Shown in pieces: positions 15,546-24,235 of a stretch of 35,733 bases of DNA. The position numbers were made by a program, and so were the translations under genes. Each line of letters begins with the position of its first letter. Position 1 is the first letter of the stretch. The stretch lies in NCBI GenBank assembly GCA_017993235.1, contig JAGONC010000033.1:1-35733 (forward strand). Reading direction: 5' to 3'. This DNA is from Lentimicrobiaceae bacterium. GTDB taxonomy: Bacteria; Bacteroidota; Bacteroidia; Bacteroidales; JAGONC01. The notes beneath the pieces are model-generated. The model did not search any database, was not told the origin of the DNA, and was given only the letters and a program-made list of their open reading frames with translations.

Positions 15546-16943
15546 TCAGTATGCTTGATATATTTTAAGATTCAGGGTCACCCCCGGTTCAATCTTAAAT
15601 TTTTTCTCAATCGTGTAGAGCGTCTGGTTAAGGTATTTTGACCGGAAAATGATCCGGTAGCTGCCGGGCTGCAGAACAAGGGATTCCTGAAGCTTGTTTT
15701 CCTGCAGGTCATAGATCCATTTCAATTCATTCCCGTCTTCAAGGTAAAGGCTTCCGTAGCCGTTCACCGATTTGGCGATGACCAGGATCCCGGGCTGAGG
15801 GATCTCCACCAGGGTCGTATGGCTTTGTTTGATGGCTACATCATTTATATAGATGCGCGGGAGGGTCAGTATCTCCAGGTCATACGTACCGGTCAGGTAC
15901 TTCGATGGGATTCCGAATGATTGTACATTGAGGGTCTGCATATCATCCGCCTGCCTAACGATGCAGTACAGATCCTTGATCGTCCGGTCATTTTTCCCCA
16001 CCCTGAGATCCAGTATACCCTGCGGCGCATCCAGCGCAATGATCGTATGTTTGCCGGGTGTCAGGGTGATGCTGTCGAGGGTAACGGGCGGCAGTGTGTG
16101 CACCACCAGGTTGTAGGCGAGCAGAGGGTCGATCCTGACCGTATCGGGAACACCCTTGTTGTTGATGGTGTGGATGAAGTTGTACACCACCTGTCCGGAA
16201 ACATGGTCATAAAAGGTCATATTCACGTTGGTCTCCGTCGGATTGCCATGGGTATCGAGCAGGTTGACCTGGGCGGTAGTGGAGTTCAGTACCTGGGAGA
16301 TGACGATGTTCAGTGCACTTTGAAATTCCTCTTCATTAGATGCGTCATAATAGGTACCCACGCATTCAAAGTCATTCCTGAAGTCCCTTCCGATGCCGAT
16401 GATGAACGGTTTCATGGCGATACCGTTCTTCTGGAGTGCTCTTGAGACCGCGCAGGGATCGCCGTCGCACTCTTCAATCCCATCGGTGATCAGCACGATG
16501 ATGTTCCTACAGTTATCGCAGGGTGAAAAATCGTTCTTGGTTTGCTCCAGCGCGTAGGCAATGGGGGTACTTCCTTTGGGGACGAGCGTTTTCAGTACGT
16601 TGATGATCTTGCCTGCATTGTTCTGCCCAAAGGGCACCTCCAGTTTGGTATCGTCACAGTCCTGTGGAGGATAGGGCTTCTGGTGCCCGTAGACGCGCAA
16701 TGCCATCTCCAGCTTGGGAGTCGTCTTCAGGCTGTCGAGGATATGGATCAGTAGATTCCGGGCGATCCTGATCTTTTCATCGCTCTGCCATTGCCCGTAC
16801 ATGCTTTGTGAGGCGTCAAAAACAAAAAGGATCCGCGTTGTCGGTTGCGGTAATTCCGGACCGGGCTGCGTTATCTGCGGCCGGCACAGTGCGGCGGTAA
16901 GAACCAAAACAAGGACAACGATGTATCTGACCGGCTTCATCAC
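15546..16943 (-). CDS. Secreted vWA-domain protein
   Basis: A 465-residue exported protein with an N-terminal hydrophobic signal (residues 5-19). The von Willebrand A domain spans about 36-215: the MIDAS motif DASQSM (Asp43, Ser45, Ser47), GSTPIAYAL with the MIDAS threonine, and LITDGIEECDGDPC. Paired cysteines (CDNC, ECDGDPC, ECVG) suggest disulfides in an oxidising compartment. The remainder is a series of beta-sandwich-like segments with Pro/Gly turns (PQPGILVIAKSVNGYGSLYL). vWA proteins bind partners through a metal ion; the ligand here is unknown. It heads a minus-strand run with the ECF sigma, anti-sigma-like and Spy-like genes, 22 bases from the sigma gene. Similar Ca-activated/vWA proteins are common in Bacteroidota, but I do not recall them fixed to this position. 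Confidence 0.8.
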   Translation of the reverse strand: MMKPVRYIVVLVLVLTAALCRPQITQPGPELPQPTTRILFVFDASQSMYGQWQSDEKIRIARNLLIHILDSLKTTPKLEMALRVYGHQKPYPPQDCDDTKLEVPFGQNNAGKIINVLKTLVPKGSTPIAYALEQTKNDFSPCDNCRNIIVLITDGIEECDGDPCAVSRALQKNGIAMKPFIIGIGRDFRNDFECVGTYYDASNEEEFQSALNIVISQVLNSTTAQVNLLDTHGNPTETNVNMTFYDHVSGQVVYNFIHTINNKGVPDTVRIDPLLAYNLVVHTLPPVTLDSITLTPGKHTIIALDAPQGILDLRVGKNDRTIKDLYCIVRQADDMQTLNVQSFGIPSKYLTGTYDLEILTLPRIYINDVAIKQSHTTLVEIPQPGILVIAKSVNGYGSLYLEDGNELKWIYDLQENKLQESLVLQPGSYRIIFRSKYLNQTLYTIEKKFKIEPGVTLNLKIYQAY

Positions 16944-17035
16944 AGCAAAGGGTAATTAAGGTAATAACGGTCTGCAAATTACAATATTTCGCGAAACGGG
17001 CGCTGGAAGGGCATTAAATTTTACGCTGTACAGGT

Positions 17036-17139
17036 TACCCACCCCCCGGCGCCCCCTCTCTGCTCGCAGGGAGGGGGAGAAGGATCATGGTATTCTTTCC
17101 CCTCCCTTCGAGAAGGGAGGGGGATTGAGGGGGTGGGTA
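17036..17139. repeat. Palindromic intergenic element, complete copy
   Basis: Perfect 11-base terminal arms TACCCACCCCC (17036-17046) and GGGGGTGGGTA (17129-17139) enclose two hairpins: CCCCCTC at 17052-17058 with GAGGGGG at 17071-17077, and CCCCTCCCTTC at 17099-17109 with GAAGGGAGGGG at 17112-17122. It shares ACCCCCCGGC (17041-17050) with the in-frame repeat in the large glycosidase. No ORF or transposase is inside, so it resembles a non-autonomous or REP-like element. Confidence 0.8.
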
Positions 17140-17154
17140 AATTTCCTATCTTTG
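17125..17154 (+). promoter_or_regulatory. Promoter of the GH3/serine-hydrolase gene, half inside the repeat
   Basis: TTG at 17125-17127 and TATCTTTG at 17147-17154 are separated by 19 bases, a good Bacteroidota promoter. The -33 triplet lies within the right end of the palindromic element and the -7 box just outside it. Transcription would start near 17161, so a GTG at 17133 in the same frame cannot be the translational start. Confidence 0.6.
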
Positions 17155-17171
17155 CACCAAACCTTTCTCCT

Positions 17172-20114
17172 ATGACCCATAGTTCCCATCATATCCGGCT
17201 CTTTTTCATCAGCCTGATCCTGTCATCGCTTTGTTATCTTTCCACTGCCCAGACCGGCTGGTATGCTTCCCCGGCGGAACAGCACTGGGTTGATTCGGTC
17301 ATGTCGACCATGACATCACAGGAAAAGATTGCCCAGATGATAAGCGTCCGAGCCTATTCCAACAGGGGACCTGAACACACCGATGCCATTGCCGGCATGA
17401 TCCGCACCTACGGTATCGGCGGAGTGACCTTCTTTCAGGGAGGCCCGGTACGACAGGCACTGCTTACCAATGAATACCAGAAGCTTTCTCGCATCCCTCT
17501 CCTTGTTTCGCTGGATGCCGAATGGGGATTGGGTATGCGCCTCGACAGCACGTTCAGCTATCCGTACCAGATGACTCTCGGCGCTATGCCCACCGATGAA
17601 CCGGTATATGCCATGGCGGCGGAGATCGCACGCCAGCTCAAATGCATCGGTGTCCACATGAACCTCGCTCCGGTGGTGGATATCAATAATAATCCGGCCA
17701 ATCCGGTTATCCATGTTCGTTCGTTCGGGGAGGACCGTTCCAATGTCGCACGCAAGGGGATCGCTTATATGAAGGGCCTGCAGGACCATGGAGTGCTGGC
17801 CGTGGCCAAACATTTTCCCGGACATGGGGATACTGATTCCGATTCGCACCTCACCCTCCCGGTCATTCCCCATACACGCCAGCGCCTCGACACGGTGGAG
17901 CTGTTCCCATTCCGGGAACTGATGCGCAACGGTCTTGACGGAACCATGGTCGCGCACCTTTCCATCCCCGGGATCGATTCGCTGTCGAAGATACCTTCCA
18001 CCCTTTCTGATAAGATTGTTACGGATCTTTTACGTAATTCTTTGGGATTTAATGGATTGATACTGACGGATGCCATGGATATGAAAGGTGTCACCGCTGC
18101 TTTCCCGGGTGGGGAGGTCGAGCTGATGGCTCTCCAGGCCGGTAACGACCTCCTGGTGCTTCCTGCCGATGTACCCCTGGCCATCAGCCGGATCATGCAG
18201 GCGCTGAAAGAGGATTCGGTGTCCATGGAGATGATCGATGGCCATGTCCGAAAGATCCTGCAATATAAATACAGGGCCGGGCTCAATCACTATCGGCCTG
18301 CCGTCATTCCCGGGCTTTATGACCAGCTGAATGGCCCGGAGAACGTTAAAATTGAACGTGCCATTTACAGGGAAGCCGTTACCCTGGTCTGGAATCCCGA
18401 TTCGATGCTGCCGCTTCACCATGTCAACCATCTTCACCTGGCATCGCTGAGTGTGGGTGTTTCCGCGACCACCTCTTTTCAATGGATGATGGATCATTAC
18501 GCTTCTGTGGATCATTATACCCTGCCGGAAGGCGCAGCCCTGTCGCTGAATGATCCACTCATGAGGAACCTGTCCTCTTACGACGTCATCATTATCGGGC
18601 TTCACAACCTGTCCACCTGGAGCAAGTCACTCAACAGCCAGATAATGACCGTTATTCAAACACTGACCGACCGAAAACCGATCATCCTGGTACTGTTTGG
18701 CCATCCATACCTGCTGTCCTCCATCCAGGATCTTGACCGGGTTGCTGGTTTGATCGTTGCGTACCAGGATGGGATCGCTGCGCAGGAGGTCACGGCCCAG
18801 ATGATCTTCGGCAGCCTGCCGTTCAGGGGCAAATTGCCCGTGACTGCTTCGGCGCTGTTCCCGGTCAATACGGGATTGAAAACGTCTCCCAATGGAAAGC
18901 TGACATACGTAGCGCCGGAGGAAGCGGGTATTGACCTGGATACGCTGGCCGCGATTGACTCAGTCATCCGGCAGGCGATCCTTGAGAAGGTGTTCCCCGG
19001 TTGCCAGGTCCTTGCCATGAAAGACGGACAGGTGTTTTACGATAAAAGCTTCGGATATCATACCTATGACCGCGAACGAAGGGTACTGTCAACCGACCTG
19101 TATGATCTTGCTTCGCTGACCAAACCCATGGCCACGACCCTGGCGGTCATGAAGCTTTACCAGGAAGGTGGGATTGACATTGACCGTATGCTGGGGGAAT
19201 ATCTGCCTTACCTGAGAGGTACGGATAAGAGCCCTGTCATCATTCGTGAACTGATGGCCCACCAGGCCCGGTTCGTCCCATGGATACCGTTCTACAGAAG
19301 CTATCTCAAGGATGGCTGGCCGGATACGACCGTTTTCCGGCATGAGATCTCGGAGGAGTTCCCCATTAGAGTCTGTGAAGGACTATATATTCACAGGGAC
19401 TTTTCCTACATACTCTTTGATTCGATCGTCAGGTCACGGCTTCTTGACAGGCAAAGCTATAAATACAGTGACCTTGGATTCTATTTTCTTTTCCAGATCA
19501 TTGAGAACATGACCAATATGCCGATGGAGGACTATGTGGACCGGTACTTTTACGATCCGATGGAACTGACCACGATGACATTCAGGCCCAGGGGTAAATT
19601 TCCGCTGACCCGGATCGTTCCGACAGAGTTCGACCGGGAGTTCAGGCACTGCCTGGTACACGGTGATGTCCATGACCAGGGAGCAGCCATGCTGGGTGGC
19701 GTTTCGGGGCATGCAGGGCTGTTCTCCAATGCCGACGATCTGGCGGTTATTTTACAGATGCTGCTTCAGAAGGGTGAATATGGTGGGAAGAAATATATTG
19801 ACGCAAAAGTTGTAGAGGAGTTTACCCGTTACCAGTTTCCCCTGAACAACAATCGGAGGGGACTGGGATTTGATAAGCCTGAAACCGACAGGCGTACCAA
19901 CGGTCCGGCGTGTCCGGCCACCTCTGACCTGAGCTTTGGTCATTCGGGTTTCACCGGAACCTACATCTGGGCCGATCCGGAAAACAACCTGGCTTATGTA
20001 TTTCTGTCCAATCGCGTTTATCCGGACGCTTCTAACAACAAATTGATCGATCAGCAGTTACGGACAAAGATCCACGAGCTCTTTTATCATTCTCTCCCCG
20101 AAGAAATGAAATGA
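17172..20114 (+). CDS. GH3 beta-N-acetylhexosaminidase-like / serine hydrolase fusion
   Basis: A 980-residue exported protein with a signal peptide ending near STAQ (residue 27). Residues 35-370 are a GH3 domain of the NagZ type: KHFPGHGDTDSDSH (213-226, with the Asp-Ser-His dyad) and ILTDAMDM (nucleophile Asp300). Residues 400-570 are the GH3 C-terminal alpha/beta sandwich. Residues 585-980 are a class C beta-lactamase/PBP-like serine hydrolase with SLTK (Ser648, Lys651), YSD (765-767, in place of YxN) and HSGFTG (924-929). Both active sites look intact. Such fusions occur in Bacteroidota and are thought to act on peptidoglycan fragments in the periplasm; the true substrates are unknown. The ATG at 17172 was chosen because it opens the signal peptide and lies 11 bases past the predicted transcription start. 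Confidence 0.9.
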   Translation: MTHSSHHIRLFFISLILSSLCYLSTAQTGWYASPAEQHWVDSVMSTMTSQEKIAQMISVRAYSNRGPEHTDAIAGMIRTYGIGGVTFFQGGPVRQALLTNEYQKLSRIPLLVSLDAEWGLGMRLDSTFSYPYQMTLGAMPTDEPVYAMAAEIARQLKCIGVHMNLAPVVDINNNPANPVIHVRSFGEDRSNVARKGIAYMKGLQDHGVLAVAKHFPGHGDTDSDSHLTLPVIPHTRQRLDTVELFPFRELMRNGLDGTMVAHLSIPGIDSLSKIPSTLSDKIVTDLLRNSLGFNGLILTDAMDMKGVTAAFPGGEVELMALQAGNDLLVLPADVPLAISRIMQALKEDSVSMEMIDGHVRKILQYKYRAGLNHYRPAVIPGLYDQLNGPENVKIERAIYREAVTLVWNPDSMLPLHHVNHLHLASLSVGVSATTSFQWMMDHYASVDHYTLPEGAALSLNDPLMRNLSSYDVIIIGLHNLSTWSKSLNSQIMTVIQTLTDRKPIILVLFGHPYLLSSIQDLDRVAGLIVAYQDGIAAQEVTAQMIFGSLPFRGKLPVTASALFPVNTGLKTSPNGKLTYVAPEEAGIDLDTLAAIDSVIRQAILEKVFPGCQVLAMKDGQVFYDKSFGYHTYDRERRVLSTDLYDLASLTKPMATTLAVMKLYQEGGIDIDRMLGEYLPYLRGTDKSPVIIRELMAHQARFVPWIPFYRSYLKDGWPDTTVFRHEISEEFPIRVCEGLYIHRDFSYILFDSIVRSRLLDRQSYKYSDLGFYFLFQIIENMTNMPMEDYVDRYFYDPMELTTMTFRPRGKFPLTRIVPTEFDREFRHCLVHGDVHDQGAAMLGGVSGHAGLFSNADDLAVILQMLLQKGEYGGKKYIDAKVVEEFTRYQFPLNNNRRGLGFDKPETDRRTNGPACPATSDLSFGHSGFTGTYIWADPENNLAYVFLSNRVYPDASNNKLIDQQLRTKIHELFYHSLPEEMK

Positions 20115-20115
20115 T

Positions 20116-20142
20116 TTTCTTCGCGCTTTTGCGCCTTCGCGG
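20116..20142. repeat. Short Cys/Gly-free low-complexity repeat between convergent genes
   Basis: A CTTCGCGCTTTTGCGCCTTC run followed by GCGGT, built from repeated TTCGCG/TTTGCG units. It resembles a dispersed intergenic repeat common in environmental genomes. It lies in the 49-base gap between the GH3 fusion and pcm, which converge. Confidence 0.4.
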
Positions 20143-20163
20143 TGGTAAATCCTTTCAGATGTT

Positions 20164-20832
20164 TCAGTGGTAAAGATTCCCCTGGTCGTCTTCCTTATTT
20201 TCCAGTAGCGGTACGAATCGGAAGTACCCATGATCTTCGGTCCGGTACAATCCTTCGGCAGTTTTGATGACCCTTGTCATGATCTGAACATCCGAGCTTC
20301 CCAGGGGTACGACCATCGTCCCGCCGATGGTGAGCTGATCAATGAGTGCGGTGGGTATGTAGGGAGCAGCGGCCGTGATCAGGATCTTATTGAAAGGGGC
20401 ATAGGCCGTCAATCCTTTATAGCCATCTCCGTAGAAGACTTTTACGTGTGCGCAGTCGATGGTGGGCAGGAAAGCTTTAGCCCTGGTGTAAAGACTTTTA
20501 ATGCGCTCAATGGAGTAGACCCTTCCTCCCATTTTAGCCAGGATACATGCCTGGTACCCTGATCCTGTACCGATTTCGAGTATTTTATCTCCTTTTTGGA
20601 CATCAAGCAATTCAGTCTGAAATGCCACAGTATAGGGCTGGGATATCGTTTGACCGGCACCGATGGGGAATGGTTTGTCATCGTAGGCAAATGAATGGAA
20701 CGAGGATTCAAAGAAAAAATGACGCGGGACCGCTTCCATAGCCTGCAGGACTCTTTCGTCACGGATCCCTTTTCGTCGCAGAAGATCAATCAGTTGTTTT
20801 CGCAGTCCCTGGTGCTTGAAGGAATCAATCAT
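20164..20832 (-). CDS. pcm: Protein-L-isoaspartate O-methyltransferase
   Basis: A 222-residue SAM-dependent methyltransferase that methylates L-isoaspartyl residues to start repair of aged proteins. The pre-motif substrate region (VPRHFFFESSFHSFAYDDKP and IGAGQTISQPYTVAFQTELL) is the strongest family signature. Motif I is ILEIGTGSGYQACILA, followed by VYSIERI, with FNKILITAAAPYIPTALIDQ and GGTMVVPLG further on. Length is normal for bacterial Pcm. It is divergent from the Gfo/Idh/MocA gene with 74 bases between starts, and converges with the GH3 fusion gene. A typical cytosolic housekeeping enzyme. Confidence 0.93.
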   Translation of the reverse strand: MIDSFKHQGLRKQLIDLLRRKGIRDERVLQAMEAVPRHFFFESSFHSFAYDDKPFPIGAGQTISQPYTVAFQTELLDVQKGDKILEIGTGSGYQACILAKMGGRVYSIERIKSLYTRAKAFLPTIDCAHVKVFYGDGYKGLTAYAPFNKILITAAAPYIPTALIDQLTIGGTMVVPLGSSDVQIMTRVIKTAEGLYRTEDHGYFRFVPLLENKEDDQGNLYH

Positions 20833-20906
20833 GTCCGGGCAGAGTTGACATTTTTTAAGCGAATTTACTCATTTCAAGAAGCAAAAAAGTACATTTGTAA
20901 AAAATT

Positions 20907-21899
20907 ATGAACATGCTCAAGATTGGCGTTCTGGGTGCAGGACACCTGGGGAAGATTCACCTGAAATGCATCCGTGAGATTGAAACATATGAGCTGCTGG
21001 GATTTTATGATCCTGACGAAACGAGCGCGCAAAAGACTGCTGAGGAAATCGGGACATCGGCCTACACGTCGCTGGAGGAACTGATCGGGCAGTCGGATGT
21101 GATCGATATTGTCACCCCCACCGTGAGTCATTTCGATTGCGCTTCAAAAGCACTGAAGCAATCCAAGCATGTTTTCATCGAGAAGCCGGTCGTGGCCACT
21201 CCTGCTGAGGCAATGGAACTGATCGGGATTGCCCGGGAAGCGGATGTCAAGGTTCAGGTTGGACATGTTGAGCGTTTCAACCCTGCCTTTATTGCTGCCC
21301 GGCCGTTTATCCAGGGGCCCATGTTCATCGAAACACACCGGTTATCTCCCTTTAATCCGAGGGGCACGGATGTACCAGTCGTACTGGACCTGATGATCCA
21401 TGATATTGACATTGTGCTGAGTGTCGTACGGTCCAATGTGCACAAGATCAGCGCCAGCGGCGTACCCATCCTCAGCGACACACCCGACATTGCCAACGCG
21501 CGGCTGGAGTTCGACAACGGATGTGTTGCCAACCTGACGGCCAGCCGGATCTCCATGAAAAAGATGAGAAAATCACGCTTCTTTCAGCGTGATGCCTATA
21601 TCTCCGTGGATTTCCTGGATAAATCTCTGGAAATCATTCGCATGAGGGATGTGGATCCTGCCAGCATCCATCCCTTATCCATGGTGATCGACCTGGGACA
21701 GGGCAGGGGATCGAGGGAATTGCTGATCGAAAAACCCGATATCAAACCGTTGAATGCCATCCAATACGAACTTGAAACCTTTGCACTTTCCATCATGAAT
21801 GACACACCTCCGCCTGTGACCATCATTGATGGATACAATGCCCTGGAGATCGCCCACAGGATTATGAATAAGATCAATCACGCTCCCATCAGCCTATGA
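20907..21899 (+). CDS. Gfo/Idh/MocA family oxidoreductase
   Basis: A 330-residue NAD(P)-dependent sugar or inositol oxidoreductase. The N-terminal Rossmann motif is IGVLGAGHLGKIHL (residues 6-19). The conserved EKP motif appears in HVFIEKPVVATPAEA, and QVGHVERFNPAFIA plus DLMIHDIDIVLSV match the C-terminal catalytic sheet and its conserved His/Asp residues. The exact sugar is unknown, but it opens a three-gene operon ending in a polyprenyl glycosylphosphotransferase, so a nucleotide-sugar modification like that of WlbA is plausible. A TACATTTG box at 20890-20897 lies so close that the transcript would be nearly leaderless; the second Met at 20913 is an alternative start. Its stop overlaps the next start (ATGA). 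Confidence 0.88.
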   Translation: MNMLKIGVLGAGHLGKIHLKCIREIETYELLGFYDPDETSAQKTAEEIGTSAYTSLEELIGQSDVIDIVTPTVSHFDCASKALKQSKHVFIEKPVVATPAEAMELIGIAREADVKVQVGHVERFNPAFIAARPFIQGPMFIETHRLSPFNPRGTDVPVVLDLMIHDIDIVLSVVRSNVHKISASGVPILSDTPDIANARLEFDNGCVANLTASRISMKKMRKSRFFQRDAYISVDFLDKSLEIIRMRDVDPASIHPLSMVIDLGQGRGSRELLIEKPDIKPLNAIQYELETFALSIMNDTPPPVTIIDGYNALEIAHRIMNKINHAPISL

Positions 21900-22807
21900 G
21901 CCGGACCAATAACCCTCTACCTTTCGCGCTCCGGATGCTGGGCGGGATCATCCTCGCAGCGTTGGTACCCTGGTGGGTGTCGTGCAACCAGGATGACGAG
22001 TCACTGATCCCTTCCTATGTTCAGATCGAGGAGGTAACCCTCCTTCCCAATCCCTCGATCCAGCACCTGCATGGTTCCCTGTCACACCAGATCACCGATG
22101 TATGGATATACGTGGAAGACGGCGTAAAACAGGAATTCATTGGTGTCTATGAGCTTCCTGTTACGTTTCCGGTATTGAAAGAGGGACCGTATACCCTTCT
22201 CATCCGCGCCGGTATCAAGGTGAATGGCATCGCCGAAACCCGTGGTGAATATCCATTCTATACCGACTTTAAGAAACAGGTAAATTTTGTCAGGGACAGC
22301 GTCATTAATATTAAGCCATCTTTCAAATATGAGGATTTTTGTGAGTTTGTCTGGCTCGAGGATTTTGAAGATGCAAATGTTTCGGTGAGTAATTCAAGCA
22401 GGAGCGATACCTCCATGACCGTGACCTCTCAACCCGGTGAGGTCTTTGAACAGGAATACTCCGGCAAGGTTTCCCTGGATAGTGAGCGGTTCTTTTTTGA
22501 ATGTTTCTCGTCCCAGGCGTTTGACCTACCCGGTAAAGGCACCGAGGTATACCTCGAGATGAACTTTAAAACCAATACGGAAGTAACTGTAGGACTGATG
22601 GTTAACTTTCTGGTGGAATCCATACTTGCACCCGTTGTTATCCTGAATGAGACCGATGAGTGGAAAAAGATCTACATTAGCATGAAGAATGTGGTCAGCA
22701 CCTACAGCACAGCCATCAGTTTCAATGTGTTTTTTTCAGCGGTTAAACCGGCTGAAGTCACTGAGTCGCTGATTTTGATCGATAATGTGAAATTGATCCA
22801 TAAATAG
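21896..22807 (+). CDS. Hypothetical lipoprotein in a glycan operon
   Basis: A 303-residue exported protein. The N-terminus has a hydrophobic stretch (LGGIILAALVPWWVSC) with Cys as a probable lipidation site, although Trp/Val-Ser before it is not a textbook lipobox. The mature part is beta-rich: residues 40-140 resemble an Ig-like domain, and residues 150-300 (FVWLEDFEDANVSV, then FFECFSSQAFDLPGKG and LILIDNVKLI) have the jelly-roll pattern of carbohydrate-binding modules, which is a visual impression only. It overlaps the preceding gene by four bases and precedes the glycosylphosphotransferase by five. I do not recognise a named family. Tight coupling implies a role linked to surface glycan synthesis or display. 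Confidence 0.75.
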   Translation: MSRTNNPLPFALRMLGGIILAALVPWWVSCNQDDESLIPSYVQIEEVTLLPNPSIQHLHGSLSHQITDVWIYVEDGVKQEFIGVYELPVTFPVLKEGPYTLLIRAGIKVNGIAETRGEYPFYTDFKKQVNFVRDSVINIKPSFKYEDFCEFVWLEDFEDANVSVSNSSRSDTSMTVTSQPGEVFEQEYSGKVSLDSERFFFECFSSQAFDLPGKGTEVYLEMNFKTNTEVTVGLMVNFLVESILAPVVILNETDEWKKIYISMKNVVSTYSTAISFNVFFSAVKPAEVTESLILIDNVKLIHK

Positions 22808-22812
22808 GGGAG

Positions 22813-24231
22813 ATGATGAATAAGAAAGCACAGGTAGCAAAATACGTCATTGCTGATTTTATTGCGGCAGTTCTGGCATGGAGCTTATTTTTTATTTACC
22901 GGAAATATTCCGTCTATCCGACTGTTTTTCAGGAGCCGGAGTTGATCTTTTCTGATCCGAATTTCTACCTTGGCATTGTCATCATACCGCTTTTCTGGCT
23001 GATCCTGTATATTCTCAGCGGGGCGTATAAGGATATTTACCGCAAATCGAGGCTTCGTGAACTTGGTCAGACTTTGCTGACCACACTTTTCGGCGCCATC
23101 TTCATCTTTTTTGCTTTGATCCTGGATGATGTGATCATATCGTACCGGACCTATTATCAATCCTTTCTGGTACTTTACGGACTTCATTTCTGCTTTACTT
23201 ATTTTTTCCGGCTGATCCTGACGACCATAACCGTTCGAAGGATTCATAACAAACGGATCGGATTCAACACCCTTCTTATTGGAAGCAGGAAAAATGCGGT
23301 GGATATCTTCCGGGAAATTGAGAACCAGGTGAAATCAAGTGGAAACAGGTTCATTGGATTCGTACGGATCTCTGAGGATAAGGCTGAGTTTGTGGCCAAC
23401 CTGCTGCCCTGTCTGGGAAACGCAGAGGAACTCAAGGAGATTATCCGGCAAAACAAGGTTGAGGAGGTGATCATTGCCAATGAGCGTTCAGAGAAGGACC
23501 GTGTGGATGATATCGTGTCCCTGCTGGGTGAGACCGGGGTCATCATCAAGATCATACCTGACATGGGCGACATCCTCATGGGATTCGTCAAGACCTCAGC
23601 CATCTGGGGCGCACCGCTCATTCAGGTTACCACGGAGCTCATGCCCGCCTGGCAGGAGTCCATCAAGCGGTTCATGGACATTGCCGTGGCACTTGTTGCG
23701 ATGATCCTGCTGACACCACTTTATATTTTTACGGCCATTGGCGTCAGGTTTTCCTCTCCCGGGCCGATCATTTACTCTCAGGAGCGGGTTGGGCTACATG
23801 GAAAGCCTTTCCGCATGCATAAGTTCCGGTCGATGTACCGTGATGCAGAGCATGGAGTCCCCATGCTGTCATCAAAATCGGATTCGCGCATAACACCGTT
23901 TGGCAGGTTTATGCGCAAGGTGCGGCTGGACGAGATACCTCAGTTCTATTCGGTACTGATTGGTGACATGAGCCTGGTGGGACCGCGGCCCGAAAGACAG
24001 TTCTTTATCGATCAGATCGTAAAGCGTGCGCCGCATTACCGGGTGCTTCACAAAGTGAAGCCCGGCATAACCTCCTGGGGTCAGGTAAAGTACGGCTATG
24101 CTGAAAATGTGGATCAGATGATCGAACGGCTGAAATACGACATCCTCTATATCGAGAACATGTCGATTGCTACTGACCTGAAGATACTGATTTACACGGT
24201 AATGATTGTGATACAGGGGAGGGGAAAGTAA
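22813..24231 (+). CDS. Polyprenyl glycosylphosphotransferase (sugar transferase, WcaJ-like)
   Basis: A 472-residue inner-membrane enzyme that moves a sugar-1-phosphate from a nucleotide sugar to undecaprenyl phosphate, the first step of a surface polysaccharide or glycoprotein glycan. There are four N-terminal transmembrane helices (about 8-130) and a CoA-binding-like Rossmann domain (about 150-260). The catalytic domain from about residue 275 carries RFMDIAVALVAMILLTPLYI, QERVGLHGKPFRMHKFRSMY, RKVRLDEIPQFYSVL and SLVGPRPERQFF, then VKPGITSWGQVKYGYAENVD. All hallmark residues of the family are present. AGGGGAG precedes the ATG-ATG start by a few bases; either ATG may be used. It ends the three-gene operon and converges with the DUF4294 gene across an inverted repeat. 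Confidence 0.92.
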   Translation: MMNKKAQVAKYVIADFIAAVLAWSLFFIYRKYSVYPTVFQEPELIFSDPNFYLGIVIIPLFWLILYILSGAYKDIYRKSRLRELGQTLLTTLFGAIFIFFALILDDVIISYRTYYQSFLVLYGLHFCFTYFFRLILTTITVRRIHNKRIGFNTLLIGSRKNAVDIFREIENQVKSSGNRFIGFVRISEDKAEFVANLLPCLGNAEELKEIIRQNKVEEVIIANERSEKDRVDDIVSLLGETGVIIKIIPDMGDILMGFVKTSAIWGAPLIQVTTELMPAWQESIKRFMDIAVALVAMILLTPLYIFTAIGVRFSSPGPIIYSQERVGLHGKPFRMHKFRSMYRDAEHGVPMLSSKSDSRITPFGRFMRKVRLDEIPQFYSVLIGDMSLVGPRPERQFFIDQIVKRAPHYRVLHKVKPGITSWGQVKYGYAENVDQMIERLKYDILYIENMSIATDLKILIYTVMIVIQGRGK

Positions 24232-24235
24232 TTCT

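Noticed and set aside
17133..17171. GTG start giving a 993-residue GH3 fusion
   Set aside because: The GTG lies inside the repeat and upstream of the predicted transcription start; the signal peptide begins at the ATG at 17172.
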